64,000 nt of DNA from an uncultured Clostridium sp. (GTDB taxonomy: Bacteria > Bacillota > Clostridia > TANB77 > CAG-508), in contig CAMXJY010000011.1 of the NCBI GenBank assembly GCA_947244325.1, positions 1 to 64,000 on the forward strand, in the 5' to 3' direction. Position 1 is the first letter of the stretch. The number at the start of each line of letters is the position of its first letter. The notes below the pieces were generated by a model. The model was not told the DNA's origin, made no database searches, and worked only from the letters and a program-made list of their open reading frames with translations. Below, piece by piece: positions 27,361-36,275 of this stretch. A program made the position numbers and the translations under genes.

Positions 27361-27566
27361 AAACCTTTATTTTATAGGAAAGTTCAGAGCATTTTATTAT
27401 AAAAGAACAATAGTGGACGATATTTAATATGCAAAAGACAAAACTATACTGAATCGTCCACGTAATTGTTCTGCGTGCCAAATTTACATTAGTAAATTTG
27501 TGTACAAAATTTCCGAAGGCTTTATTTAGTAAGAAGTCCAGAGGACTTTGGTACTAAATAAAAAAA
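27361..27566. repeat. Largest composite palindromic repeat: X, Y, X in series
   Basis: An X-type copy (TTTATTTTATAGGAAAGTTC, truncated), then module Y (GAACAATAGTGGACGATATTT ... CGTCCACGTAATTGTTC), the linker GCGTGCCAAATTTACATTAG, TAAATTTGTGTACAAA, and a second X copy (CCGAAGGCTTTATTTAGTAAG ... CTAAATAAA). It shows the full unit order. The rest of the 864-bp gap (27181-28044) has the minD promoter, this repeat, another at 27842 and the por terminator; 27570-27840 shows no gene. Confidence 0.8.
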
Positions 27567-27841
27567 AAGCATGTAACTTATCTAATATAAAATCACATAC
27601 TTTTAATATCTATTGTACTCTTTTGTAGATTTGTAGAAAAAAAATATTAAATTTTCTTTTGTATAAAGAATTAAATTATTTTTGAATTAAAATATTTTGT
27701 GTGAAAGTAATTGCAAGAACTTGCATAGAATTGTTTGAAAAAACAATATAAGTATAACATTAATTCATAAAACATTCTCAAAATATACCGAAAAATGGTC
27801 TTTTTGCATAAATATTACTAACTTAAATGGTTTTTATCCTA

Positions 27842-27979
27842 TAGAACAAATCTGAAAAAATCTTAGATTTTTTCAGTAAATTTGTTCGCTGTGCCAAATT
27901 TACGTTAGTAAATTTGTGTACAAAAGTTGGCAAAGCCTTTATTTTATAGGAAGTGCGAAGCACTTTCCTATAAAATAAC
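27842..27979. repeat. Composite palindromic repeat (variant Y plus X)
   Basis: Outer arms TAGAACAAAT / ATTTGTTC enclose a different inner hairpin, CTGAAAAAATC/GATTTTTTCAG, in place of the GTGGAC hairpin. Then the constant linker (GTGCCAAATTTACGTTAGTA) and an X copy with arms TATAGGAAGTGC/GCACTTTCCTATA. This copy shows that the inner hairpin is exchangeable. Confidence 0.8.
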
Positions 27980-27983
27980 AAAA

Positions 27984-28036
27984 GGGACCTTTTTGAACTA
28001 TACCCCAAAAAGTAGAGTTCATTTACAGTCCCATTT
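27984..28036 (-). terminator. Compound terminator of the por operon
   Basis: Minus strand GGGAC ... GTCCC encloses an inner TGAACT/AGTTCA stem, then TTTTG. It lies 10 nt after the porB stop. Confidence 0.65.
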
Positions 28037-28044
28037 TAAATATA

Positions 28045-29001
28045 TTAATTCTCTTTATTTGTAATCTCTTCTAAATCAAGAAGTTCTTGCCATCTTGCGT
28101 CAACTTCTTTTTGGAATTCTTCTATCATCCACTCATTACCTGGTTTAAACATATGTTTAAATCTTTTTTGTGGTTTTAAGAATTCTTCTATAGGAAGCTT
28201 TTTAGCTGGTTTATAAGTAATTTTATAAACTCCATCAACTACTTCATATAAAGGCCAATAACATGTTTCAACTGCTAATTTGTTAATTTGCATTAAATCT
28301 TCTGTATTGTATCCCCATCCTCTTGGGCAAGGAGCAAGTACATTTAAGAAACATGGTCCTTCTATATAAATTGCTTTTTCTGATTTTTCATATAAATCTT
28401 TAAAATTATTTAATGCTATTGTTTGTGCTACATATGGAATATGATGTCCTGCCATAATTTTAGCTAAATCTTTACGAGATTGCATTTTTCCTGGAACTGC
28501 TGTTCCTGCTGGTGATGTTGTTGTATCAGCAAATTTTGGTGTTGCTGAAGAACGTTGTATACCTGTATTCATGTATGCTCCGTTATCATAGCAAACATAA
28601 ACCATGTCGTGTCCTCTTTCCATTGCTCCTGATAAACTTTGAAGTCCTATATCATAAGTTCCACCATCTCCACCAAATGCTATAAATTTTGTTGTTTTAT
28701 CTTCTGGTAATTTTCCTTGACGTTTCATTGCTTTATATGCAGCTTCTGCTCCACTTAAAGTAGCTCCAGCGCATTCAAAAGCTGTATGAATAAATGAATC
28801 TGTCCATGCTGTATATGGATAAATAAAAGTAGAAACTTCCATACATCCTGTAGCTCCTGCAACTACAACATGGTCTTCTGGTTTTACCGCTCTTAAAATC
28901 ATTCTAGCTACAGCTGGTGCACCACATCCAGCACACATTCTATGACCTGATGTAAATCTTGAAGGTCTATTTGTCATTACTTCTTTTGGATTATATGCCA
29001 T
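28045..29001 (-). CDS. porB: Pyruvate:ferredoxin oxidoreductase, beta subunit (TPP)
   Basis: 318 residues. Thiamine-pyrophosphate site FGGDGGTYDIGLQSLSGA followed by DNGAYMNTG; cysteines in MCAGCGAP and at the later CPRGWG loop match the single Fe-S cluster of PorB. With PorA, PorC and PorD it oxidises pyruvate (or another 2-oxoacid) to acyl-CoA and CO2, reducing ferredoxin. Last gene of the porC-D-A-B operon; 3 nt after porA. Substrate pyruvate is the likeliest because of close match to pyruvate enzymes, but other 2-oxoacids are not excluded. Confidence 0.93.
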   Translation of the reverse strand: MAYNPKEVMTNRPSRFTSGHRMCAGCGAPAVARMILRAVKPEDHVVVAGATGCMEVSTFIYPYTAWTDSFIHTAFECAGATLSGAEAAYKAMKRQGKLPEDKTTKFIAFGGDGGTYDIGLQSLSGAMERGHDMVYVCYDNGAYMNTGIQRSSATPKFADTTTSPAGTAVPGKMQSRKDLAKIMAGHHIPYVAQTIALNNFKDLYEKSEKAIYIEGPCFLNVLAPCPRGWGYNTEDLMQINKLAVETCYWPLYEVVDGVYKITYKPAKKLPIEEFLKPQKRFKHMFKPGNEWMIEEFQKEVDARWQELLDLEEITNKEN

Positions 29002-29004
29002 AAC

Positions 29005-30192
29005 TTAAACTTCCCCCCTTACACCTAAATATCTATAAGGATTTTCAATGTTTCCTGTTTTTGCTATTTCCTCTAAATCATTATATACTTTTTCTATATC
29101 TTTAACAGTAGTATCTCTACCACCTATACCATAAACATAGTTTATAGTTGGAACATTTACTTTGCTTACAAACATACCTGATGTAACATCTTCATATAAT
29201 GCTCCACCCGCACCATTTAAAGAATCTGCTTTATCTAATACTGCAATAGCTTTTGCATTTTTTAAACTTTTAGCTATTTCTTCTGACGGGAAAGGTCTAA
29301 ACATTCTTATTTTTAATAATCCTGCTTTTACTCCTTTACTTCTTAAATCATCAATAGCTGCTTTAGTTGTACCTGCTGTTGAGTTCATACAAACTACTAC
29401 AAGCTCTGCATCTTCCATTTTATATTCTTCAAAAAATTGATATTTACGACCTGTTAATTTTTCAAATTCTGCTGATACTTCAGCAATTACTTTTTTAGCA
29501 TTTCTCATAGCTTCTGCTTGTTGTACTTTATGTTCAAAAAGATAAGTTTGAACATCTAAAGGTCCAACAGCTATAGGCTCTTTGTCATTTAATAAATAAT
29601 GTTCTGGTTTATATTTTCCAACAAATGCTTTTGCTTTATCATCTTCTAATAATTCTATATTTTCGATAGAATGTGATGTTATAAATCCATCTTGGCAAAC
29701 CATTAAAGGTAATTGTACATCTTTATGTTCTGCTATTCTATGTGCCATTAATAAATTATCATAAGCTTCTTGGTTATTTTCTGAAAATAACATTATCCAT
29801 CCTGCATCTCTAACTCCCATTGCATCAGAATGGTCATTGTGTATATTTAAAGGTCCTGAAACTGCTCTATTTACTAAAGACATAACGATTGGTAATCTTA
29901 AGCTTGATGCTATATAAATCATTTCCCACATTAAAGATAATCCGTTTGCAGAAGTTGCAGTCATTGCTCTAGCTCCAGCTGATTCTGCTCCAATACAAGC
30001 ACTCATTGCACTATGTTCACTTTCAACAGCAACAAATTCTGTATCAACTTGACCATTGCTTACAAAACTTGAAAAGTATTGTGGTATTTCTGTTGAAGGT
30101 GTAATAGGAAATGCTGCAACAACATCAGGATTGATTTGTTTCATAGCAATAGCTGCTGCTTCATTACCACTTAATCTTTCTCTAATTCCCAT
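29005..30192 (-). CDS. porA: Pyruvate:ferredoxin oxidoreductase, alpha subunit
   Basis: 395 residues. N-terminal pyrimidine-binding domain GNEAAAIAMKQINPDVVAAFPITPSTEI, with EHSAMSACIGAESAGARAMTATS marking the conserved core, and a C-terminal transketolase-like domain. Pairs with PorB across the TPP site. 21 nt after porD; same operon. Confidence 0.94.
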   Translation of the reverse strand: MGIRERLSGNEAAAIAMKQINPDVVAAFPITPSTEIPQYFSSFVSNGQVDTEFVAVESEHSAMSACIGAESAGARAMTATSANGLSLMWEMIYIASSLRLPIVMSLVNRAVSGPLNIHNDHSDAMGVRDAGWIMLFSENNQEAYDNLLMAHRIAEHKDVQLPLMVCQDGFITSHSIENIELLEDDKAKAFVGKYKPEHYLLNDKEPIAVGPLDVQTYLFEHKVQQAEAMRNAKKVIAEVSAEFEKLTGRKYQFFEEYKMEDAELVVVCMNSTAGTTKAAIDDLRSKGVKAGLLKIRMFRPFPSEEIAKSLKNAKAIAVLDKADSLNGAGGALYEDVTSGMFVSKVNVPTINYVYGIGGRDTTVKDIEKVYNDLEEIAKTGNIENPYRYLGVRGEV

Positions 30193-30213
30193 AATTTTTT
30201 TCCTTTCTATTTT

Positions 30214-30504
30214 TTATTTCATTTCGATAGCTTTAAAAGGACATACTTTAGCACAAACGCCACATCCTTTACAACTGTTATAATCAAAATCTTCTCTTTT
30301 TCCTTCTTTATTTACTGGAATTGAATCTTCTGGACAAACAGGAAAACAAAGTCCACATTGTTTGCAAAGTTCTGATTTAAAAATAGGAGTTACTGAACGC
30401 CAATCTCCTGTTTTAAATTCTTTTGCATTACCAGCATTATAAATATTTCCACCTATAGTAAGATCTTGCCAAGGTGTTTTACTATTTAATACATCTTCTG
30501 TCAT
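30214..30504 (-). CDS. porD: Pyruvate:ferredoxin oxidoreductase, delta subunit (2x[4Fe-4S])
   Basis: 96 residues with two ferredoxin motifs, CKQCGLCFPVCPEDSI and CKGCGVCAKVCPFKAI. It relays electrons from the PorB cluster to external ferredoxin. Full length for the family. 15 nt after porC. Confidence 0.95.
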   Translation of the reverse strand: MTEDVLNSKTPWQDLTIGGNIYNAGNAKEFKTGDWRSVTPIFKSELCKQCGLCFPVCPEDSIPVNKEGKREDFDYNSCKGCGVCAKVCPFKAIEMK

Positions 30505-30519
30505 TATTTTAGCTCCTTT

Positions 30520-31098
30520 CTAAACTTTAGTCACTTCTTTTAAAGCCATTTCTAATGCTTTCATATTACCATCAATAACTTCTGGTTTTTTAGCAAATTT
30601 ATGTTTGAAAGATCCTATCATATCTTCTAAAAATGCCTCTTCAGACATAATTCCACTAACCTTTACTACTGCTGCAAGCATAGGAGTATTTGGAAAATAT
30701 TTTCCTAAAGTTTCCATTGAAACTTTTCTTGCATCAATTTTGTATACATTTCCTGTATAACCTTTTAAAGATTTTTTTAATTCGTCTCCATCTTTAGTAG
30801 AATTAATTATTATTGCTCCTTCTGGTTTTAATCCAGCTGTTACATCAACAGAATCTAAAAGTGTATCATCTACTACTACTACAAAATCTGGTTCATAAAT
30901 ATTTGAGTGTACTGTAATAGGTGTATCACTAATTCTGTTATACGCTGTAATAGGAGCACCCATTCTTTCTGGACCATATTCAGGGAAACCTTGAATATAT
31001 TTACCAGTATTGAAGGCTGCATCTGCTAGAAGTAGTGAGGCTGTTTTTGCACCTTGACCGCCTCTACCGTGCCATCTAATCTCGATTAAATTACTCAT
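30520..31098 (-). CDS. porC: Pyruvate:ferredoxin oxidoreductase, gamma subunit
   Basis: 192 residues, first gene of the operon. EIRWHGRGGQGAKTASLLLADAA is the gamma-subunit signature, followed by GFPEYGPERMGAPITAYNRISD. The four separate subunits are the architecture found in archaea and Thermotoga, whereas many Clostridia use one fused 1,170-residue enzyme. A promoter lies 40-68 bp upstream. Confidence 0.95.
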   Translation of the reverse strand: MSNLIEIRWHGRGGQGAKTASLLLADAAFNTGKYIQGFPEYGPERMGAPITAYNRISDTPITVHSNIYEPDFVVVVDDTLLDSVDVTAGLKPEGAIIINSTKDGDELKKSLKGYTGNVYKIDARKVSMETLGKYFPNTPMLAAVVKVSGIMSEEAFLEDMIGSFKHKFAKKPEVIDGNMKALEMALKEVTKV

Positions 31099-31137
31099 TA
31101 TAACCTCCTATCAAATCTAATCTATTTTGATAGTTAC

Positions 31138-31166
31138 AGTATATATTTTTTAAAATCCAAAGTCAA
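31138..31166 (-). promoter_or_regulatory. Promoter of porCDAB
   Basis: Minus strand TTGACT (31166-31161), 17-bp spacer, TATACT (31143-31138). Confidence 0.75.
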
Positions 31167-31220
31167 TATATGTATGGTCAGTTTATTTATTATTTTGTAT
31201 GTTAGTTAATTTACATAATT

Positions 31221-31249
31221 TTGACTTATTCTTTAAAATATGTTATAAT
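31221..31249 (+). promoter_or_regulatory. Promoter of the GC-richer gene at 31342
   Basis: TTGACT, 17-bp spacer, TATAAT (31244-31249). The leader contains an AGGCTA/TAGCCT-type hairpin around 31284-31305. Confidence 0.75.
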
Positions 31250-31341
31250 AAATTGATATGTTTTTTATCAAAGTCCGTTAAAGGCTAACTAATAGCTAGC
31301 CTTGTTACTACAAATTGGTTTCATTATAAAGGAGTATTAGT

Positions 31342-31821
31342 ATGAATGTAAAACAGCGGTATGAAAAAAAAGGTAACTGTCAACAAAAAAGCTTAAAAGA
31401 ATGTTATATCGAGGCAATTGATAGATATACTTCTATGACAGCTGAACTCCGTAAGCAGATAGACTTTATAGAAACTGTCTATCGTAAAAATCATTGTCTT
31501 GAAAAACCATTGATGCAATTGCAACTATTAATACGTAGGTGGGGAAAAGACGAGGAAGATGATGAATTCAAGAAAGCGTTAGATTCACTTGACGAAAATA
31601 TCATCTCATTCTATCAAGACACACTTTCAAGCCAAAAACTCATCAGCATATTGATTGAGTTTGAAAATTCTTCCTTGCTTGAAAGACTTGCGGAAATAGA
31701 TCAGATGAAGCGTGCATTGCAGCTGCGGGAGCTTTTAGAGACAATGGTGACAGCTGGTAATCCTTTACCAGATGTAATAAACTCAGACAAAATAAAACAG
31801 TTTATCGAAAGATGCGAATAA
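31342..31821 (+). CDS. Unrecognised helical protein in a GC-richer single-gene unit
   Basis: 159 residues, ATG with AAGGAG upstream. No known domain; predicted all-helical and charged (TAELRKQIDFIETVY, RLAEIDQMKRALQLRELLE). Codons such as CGG, CGT, CTC, CTT and GCG are used far more than in neighbours, and GC is clearly higher. It has its own promoter, leader hairpin and a GC-rich terminator, like the genes at 46352 and 51509. These features suggest recent arrival from another genome. Function unknown. Confidence 0.6.
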   Translation: MNVKQRYEKKGNCQQKSLKECYIEAIDRYTSMTAELRKQIDFIETVYRKNHCLEKPLMQLQLLIRRWGKDEEDDEFKKALDSLDENIISFYQDTLSSQKLISILIEFENSSLLERLAEIDQMKRALQLRELLETMVTAGNPLPDVINSDKIKQFIERCE

Positions 31822-31846
31822 TTTAATACGGACAAAAACGGAAGTT

Positions 31847-31880
31847 CTCGGGGGCAATGTACTATCTGCTCCCGAGTTTT
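31847..31880 (+). terminator. GC-rich terminator of the 31342 gene
   Basis: CTCGGGGGC pairs with GCTCCCGAG, followed by TTTTAT. Confidence 0.85.
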
Positions 31881-32027
31881 ATATTTTATAAAATTTATAT
31901 ATAATTCCTATTCATATTTTTGTTGAACTTTTTATAAATTTGTAGTAAAATACATTATGTAAATTATTTATGAAAGAATTTATCTTTCATTTATATATTT
32001 AAACTAATTAAAAGAAAGGAATATATT

Positions 32028-32873
32028 ATGAATCTAACTGGCGAAACTCATTTTCTTATGAATAAATATAATATAACTGCAAATAAAAATTTCGGTCAAA
32101 ATTTTTTAATCGATGAAAATGTTGTAGAAAATATTGTAATGAGTTCAGAAGTTAATAAAAATGATTTAGTAATTGAAATTGGTCCAGGTTTAGGTACTCT
32201 TACTTCCCTACTTTTAGAAAAAGCTGGAAAAGTAATTTGTGTAGAACTAGATAAAAAAATGCTTGAAATTTTAAATGATAGATTTTCTTTATATAATAAT
32301 TTTGAATTAATAAATGATGATATATTAAAAGTTGATTTACAAGCTTTAATATCAAACAATTCTGAATTTGAAAATGTAAAAGTTGTTGCAAATCTTCCTT
32401 ATTACATTACTACTCCAATAATTATGAAACTCTTAGAAAATAAATTAGATTTAAAAAGTATTACTGTAATGGTTCAAAAAGAAGTTGCCCAAAGACTTGT
32501 AGAAACACCAGGAGGAAAAGAAACTGGTGCAATAACTTATAGCATAAATTACTATACTAATCCTGAATTAGTATTAGATGTTTCAAAAGATAGTTTTATT
32601 CCAAGTCCAAAAGTTGACTCTGCTGTAATAAAATTAAATATTTTACAAGAACCAAAAATTCAAGTAAAAAATGAAGAGTTATTCTTTAAAGTTATAAAAT
32701 GTGCATTTATGCAAAAAAGAAAAACTTTAATAAATTCTTTATCAAACTCAGGAATTTCAAACAAAGAAAACTTAGAAAATATTTTAAATGAATTAGAATT
32801 AGATACTCGTATCCGTGCTGAGCAATTAACTTTAGAACAATTTGGAAATCTTTCAGATAAATTAAATATTTAA
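32028..32873 (+). CDS. rsmA: 16S rRNA (adenine-N6,N6)-dimethyltransferase
   Basis: 281 residues, normal length. SAM-binding VIEIGPGLGTLT, then ANLPYYITTPI (motif IV, catalytic NLPY) and a C-terminal helical domain with FMQKRKTLINSLSN. It dimethylates two adenines near the 3' end of 16S rRNA during 30S maturation (KsgA). ATG with AAGGAA upstream. Transcribed alone. Confidence 0.96.
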   Translation: MNLTGETHFLMNKYNITANKNFGQNFLIDENVVENIVMSSEVNKNDLVIEIGPGLGTLTSLLLEKAGKVICVELDKKMLEILNDRFSLYNNFELINDDILKVDLQALISNNSEFENVKVVANLPYYITTPIIMKLLENKLDLKSITVMVQKEVAQRLVETPGGKETGAITYSINYYTNPELVLDVSKDSFIPSPKVDSAVIKLNILQEPKIQVKNEELFFKVIKCAFMQKRKTLINSLSNSGISNKENLENILNELELDTRIRAEQLTLEQFGNLSDKLNI

Positions 32874-32937
32874 AAAGTGGTCAATATTTTTCTTTATTGC
32901 CAACTTACTTTTTAGATTTGAACAATAGAAATACTAA

Positions 32938-32985
32938 AATGCACTCAAAATGTTAGATAACTCTAATATATTGAGTGCATTTATA
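32938..32985. terminator. Bidirectional terminator between rsmA and the TSCPD gene
   Basis: AATGCACTCAA and TTGAGTGCATT form a long stem around an AT-rich loop. Confidence 0.75.
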
Positions 32986-32994
32986 ATTATTAAT

Positions 32995-33246
32995 TTACAT
33001 TTTTGCTTTTATTTCTTCTAATGCTCTAGCAAGTTGATCTGGACAAGATGTTCCTCTACCCTTACAATCAATTCCTTTTAATTTTCTAATTGCATCATCA
33101 ATATTCATACCTGCAACTAATATAGATACACCTTGTGTATTTCCATCACATCCACCAATGATCTTAACAGATTTTATTGTATCTCCTTCTACATCTATAG
33201 CCATTTCTCTTGAGCAAACACCCTTTGGTTCATATTTATATACCAT
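32995..33246 (-). CDS. TSCPD-domain protein (TIGR03905 type)
   Basis: 83 residues. Carries the eponymous GRGTSCPDQLARAL near the C-terminus and IIGGCDGNTQGVS in the middle. TSCPD domains occur free-standing or at the end of ribonucleotide reductases and may bind metal through their cysteines; the free form has no assigned reaction. Single gene with GGAGGA upstream. Confidence 0.88.
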   Translation of the reverse strand: MVYKYEPKGVCSREMAIDVEGDTIKSVKIIGGCDGNTQGVSILVAGMNIDDAIRKLKGIDCKGRGTSCPDQLARALEEIKAKM

Positions 33247-33335
33247 ATCTTCCTCCTGATTAATATTTCTTTATTTATTATAATTTACATTTTTTCTAAA
33301 AATATTTAAAAACTTTACATTTATATATTATCAAA

Positions 33336-34544
33336 CTAAAAACTTACAATTTCATTATAAACTCTAACTATGTATTGATCTGTCATTCCAGACATATAAT
33401 CAACTATCGCTCTGCTATAATCTTTTATATTATTCAAATCATATACGATTTTGTTAGAATATTTATTATCATCTCTATCTACTGAATTAGAAAATTCTTC
33501 AAGCCAACTTGCAAATTCCTCTGCCAAAACTGGATAATATCTTTTCATTTTCTTTATATTTTTAATTGTAGCAATTCCATTATATTCATTTTTTAATGTA
33601 TAGAATATTTCATTCATTAAAACAGTAAAATATCTAATTGTAGGTTGAATTTTATCATTTCTATAAATCTTTTCATAATTAAATTTTCTTATTTTTTCCA
33701 TAGTGCTATATGCTTCATCTGAAAATTTAAGACCTTCTTCTACTGTACTATTTTTGCACAAGTCCCCTGTTAAATATCCTATTATACTTGAATTATTTAT
33801 TCTGATATTTTCTATTGCTTTATCAAAATTATTTATATCTCTATCTGTTAGAAGTTTCATTTCTTTTGCATCTTCTAAGTCTCTTCCTAAATAAGATATA
33901 TTATCAGCAAGTTTTACAACACATCCTTCCCATGTAAACGGTGCATATTGATTTGGCTTTGTAAACTTGTCCAAATTAATAAATTCATCTCTTGGTTTCT
34001 GTCCTGTTATATCAGGATTCCCACAATGTCCTATTATTCCATCTCTAACAGCATAAGTTAAATTCAAATTTCTTTTTATACCTGCAATATCTTGCAAAAG
34101 TTCTAAATCATCAACATAATGAACACCATTTCTTCCATGACAAAACTTTTCTCCATATTCTCTTTCAGCAATTGTTGATAATATTCTTTCTCCTTGATGT
34201 CCAAAAGGACTATGACCTATATCATGTGTAACTGCAATAGCTTTTGTTAGTTCAGTATTTAAGCCTAAATAATTTGCTATTGTATTACTTATTGATTCAA
34301 CTAAGTTTACGTGTTCAATTCTTGTACATATATGATCATTCTTTGGAGCAAAAAACACTTGTGTTTTATGTTTTAATCTTCTATATGCATTACAATTTAT
34401 TACTCTTGTATAATCTCTATCAAACTCGCTACGCATTGGTGCATCACCATAAACAGGATCATATAATTTTTCTACTCTTGATATTGATTGTTCCCATTTT
34501 TTGTTTCCTTCTAGCATAGCCTCATTTGCGAATTTTTTTATCAT
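33336..34544 (-). CDS. Deoxynucleoside triphosphate triphosphohydrolase (dGTPase-like)
   Basis: 402 residues. HD-superfamily: RIEHVNLVESISN gives the first His, AVTHDIGHSPFGHQGE the HD pair, and YLGRDLEDA a later metal ligand. YRRLKHKTQVF at the N-terminus is the dGTPase/SAMHD-like signature. It likely cleaves dNTPs to deoxynucleosides plus triphosphate, controlling dNTP pools. hslO follows upstream by 29 nt on the same strand, so cotranscription is likely. Confidence 0.9.
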   Translation of the reverse strand: MIKKFANEAMLEGNKKWEQSISRVEKLYDPVYGDAPMRSEFDRDYTRVINCNAYRRLKHKTQVFFAPKNDHICTRIEHVNLVESISNTIANYLGLNTELTKAIAVTHDIGHSPFGHQGERILSTIAEREYGEKFCHGRNGVHYVDDLELLQDIAGIKRNLNLTYAVRDGIIGHCGNPDITGQKPRDEFINLDKFTKPNQYAPFTWEGCVVKLADNISYLGRDLEDAKEMKLLTDRDINNFDKAIENIRINNSSIIGYLTGDLCKNSTVEEGLKFSDEAYSTMEKIRKFNYEKIYRNDKIQPTIRYFTVLMNEIFYTLKNEYNGIATIKNIKKMKRYYPVLAEEFASWLEEFSNSVDRDDNKYSNKIVYDLNNIKDYSRAIVDYMSGMTDQYIVRVYNEIVSF

Positions 34545-34573
34545 TTGTTTATCACCTATTTCTATATTATCTT

Positions 34574-35464
34574 TTACATTTCTTCTAATAAAGCTTCTAA
34601 ATCTTCCTTTGAAAAATGATAATTTTCATTACAAAAATGACATACTATATCAGCTTTTCCATCTTCTTCTATTATTTTTGTTATTTCTTTTTTACCTATT
34701 GAAATAAGACTTTTTTCAAGTTTTTCTCTACTACAATCGCACTCATATATCATATCTAATTCTTGTGCTAAAATTAATACATCTTCATCTCCTGTAATAG
34801 TTCGAGCTATATCTTCTAAACTTCTTCCTTCTGAAATCATTTGGCTAATACTTGGTGCATTTTCTAAAGCTTTTTCTACTTTTGATATATCTTCTTCTGT
34901 AGCATCTGGCATTAACTGTATCATATATCCACCTGATGCTTTTACACCATCTTTATTTATTAAAACCCCTAAAGCTATTACACTTGGTTTTTGTTTTGAT
35001 TTTGCAAAATACTCTGTAAAGTCTTCTGCTATTTCTCCTGAAACAAGTGGTACTAAACCATTATAGTTGGTATCAATTACATCATTTTTATTAATGATAT
35101 TTAAAAATCCATTTTTTCCAACAGCTCCACCAACATCTAATTTTCCATTTGATTTTAATGGTAATTCTACATGTGGATTATCAACACATACTTTTACTTT
35201 AGATGTAGTACTATCTCTTCTAACAACTGATATCAAACGTCCCATTGGACCACCACCATTTATTTGAAAAGTAATATAATCATCTTTTTCTTTTATATCT
35301 GTAAATCCCATCATTCCAGTTATAGTAGCAAATCTTCCCATTGCTGCTGTAGTAGTTGGTGTTAAATCATGTAGATTTCTTATTTCTTCTGCTAATTCTG
35401 TTGTATTTGCACATACTAAACTTACTCTTCCTTCATGTGCTAAAAATTTTGCAACTCTATTCAT
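34574..35464 (-). CDS. hslO: Redox-regulated chaperone Hsp33
   Basis: 296 residues. The C-terminal zinc switch has CDCSREK and CHFCNENYHF (CxC and CxxC), and the core shows NPHVELPLKSNGKLDVGGAVG. Oxidation releases zinc and activates holdase function. Length normal. Likely first gene of a two-gene unit with the dNTPase. Confidence 0.95.
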   Translation of the reverse strand: MNRVAKFLAHEGRVSLVCANTTELAEEIRNLHDLTPTTTAAMGRFATITGMMGFTDIKEKDDYITFQINGGGPMGRLISVVRRDSTTSKVKVCVDNPHVELPLKSNGKLDVGGAVGKNGFLNIINKNDVIDTNYNGLVPLVSGEIAEDFTEYFAKSKQKPSVIALGVLINKDGVKASGGYMIQLMPDATEEDISKVEKALENAPSISQMISEGRSLEDIARTITGDEDVLILAQELDMIYECDCSREKLEKSLISIGKKEITKIIEEDGKADIVCHFCNENYHFSKEDLEALLEEM

Positions 35465-35496
35465 TTTATCTCCTCTTTTTACAAATATATCTATAT

Positions 35497-35799
35497 TTAT
35501 TTGCTAAATGCTCTTATTACATCTTTATAGCTACTCATAAGTAATTCATATTTCATTGCTTCTGTTAAATCTTCATTATACATAGCATTTGAAATTGGTA
35601 TTGTATATGAATTATATTTTGGCATGAAAAACCTAGTTTTCACTATATAATCAATCAAACAATCATTTTCATTAACTTCTACATCATGTCTTTCTAAAAA
35701 ATTTTTTAATAGTCCTGTATATTCATCATGAAAATAATTAAAAACTTTTGTATATTCTTTGTTTTCTGATAGTTCTTTTATTTCTGCTTCTACTAGCAC
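35497..35799 (-). CDS. Unrecognised small protein
   Basis: 100 residues from GTG at 35799, chosen because GAGGTG lies 6 nt upstream; an earlier TTG (35832) coincides with the transcription start predicted from TTGAAA-17-TAGAAT. Helical and acidic, with FNYFHDEYTGLLKNFLERHDV and KYELLMSSYKDVIRAF. No domain recognised. It follows a Phd/YefM gene by about 98 nt but has its own promoter, so being the partner toxin is possible but unsupported by motif. Confidence 0.55.
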   Translation of the reverse strand: MLVEAEIKELSENKEYTKVFNYFHDEYTGLLKNFLERHDVEVNENDCLIDYIVKTRFFMPKYNSYTIPISNAMYNEDLTEAMKYELLMSSYKDVIRAFSK

Positions 35800-35896
35800 T
35801 TTTTTCACCTCATATATAGTACATTTTTTCAAATTTATTCTATAATAAATGTTTTAATTTTTCAAGTATTTGGGAGATATTTTGAATATTATTCTC

Positions 35897-36133
35897 TTAT
35901 AAAGCACTCGTCTCCTCATCAATTAATGCATTTTCTATATTACCTAATGTAACCTCTAATGCCTTATCTGTTCCAATCTTATCCATTAATTTTGAATATT
36001 TATCTAAACTCATTATAACCATTGAGCCATAACCATTTTTAGTTAAATAAATTTCTTCATCTTTTTTTAATACTAAGTCCTCAACTTCAGGATATTTATT
36101 TCTCAAATCTGATATTGGTTTAATATAAATCAT
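35897..36133 (-). CDS. Phd/YefM-family antitoxin
   Basis: 78 residues, ATG with AAGGAG upstream. Starts IKPISDLRNKYPEVEDLV and contains EIYLTKNGYGSMVIMSLDKYSKL, the DNA-binding Phd/YefM fold; the C-terminal half would neutralise a toxin. No RelE, Doc or PIN toxin is adjacent. Either orphan, or paired with the unrecognised 100-residue protein downstream. Confidence 0.85.
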   Translation of the reverse strand: MIYIKPISDLRNKYPEVEDLVLKKDEEIYLTKNGYGSMVIMSLDKYSKLMDKIGTDKALEVTLGNIENALIDEETSAL

Positions 36134-36275
36134 AATTTACCACTCCTTTTTTATCATAGTTTTATCCAAATTTTAGAGTATTATTCTTCAATATTTGTAA
36201 CTTTTTAAAATTTTGAAGAATAATATAACTCAAGAATTGGTTTATTTAACCTATGTTTTAGAAAGGAAGGAATAT

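Noticed and set aside
27987..28020. Resemblance of GAACTATACCCCAAAAAGTA to an IS3-family end
   Set aside because: A short match within the por terminator, no transposase and no second end; the terminator role explains the inverted arms.
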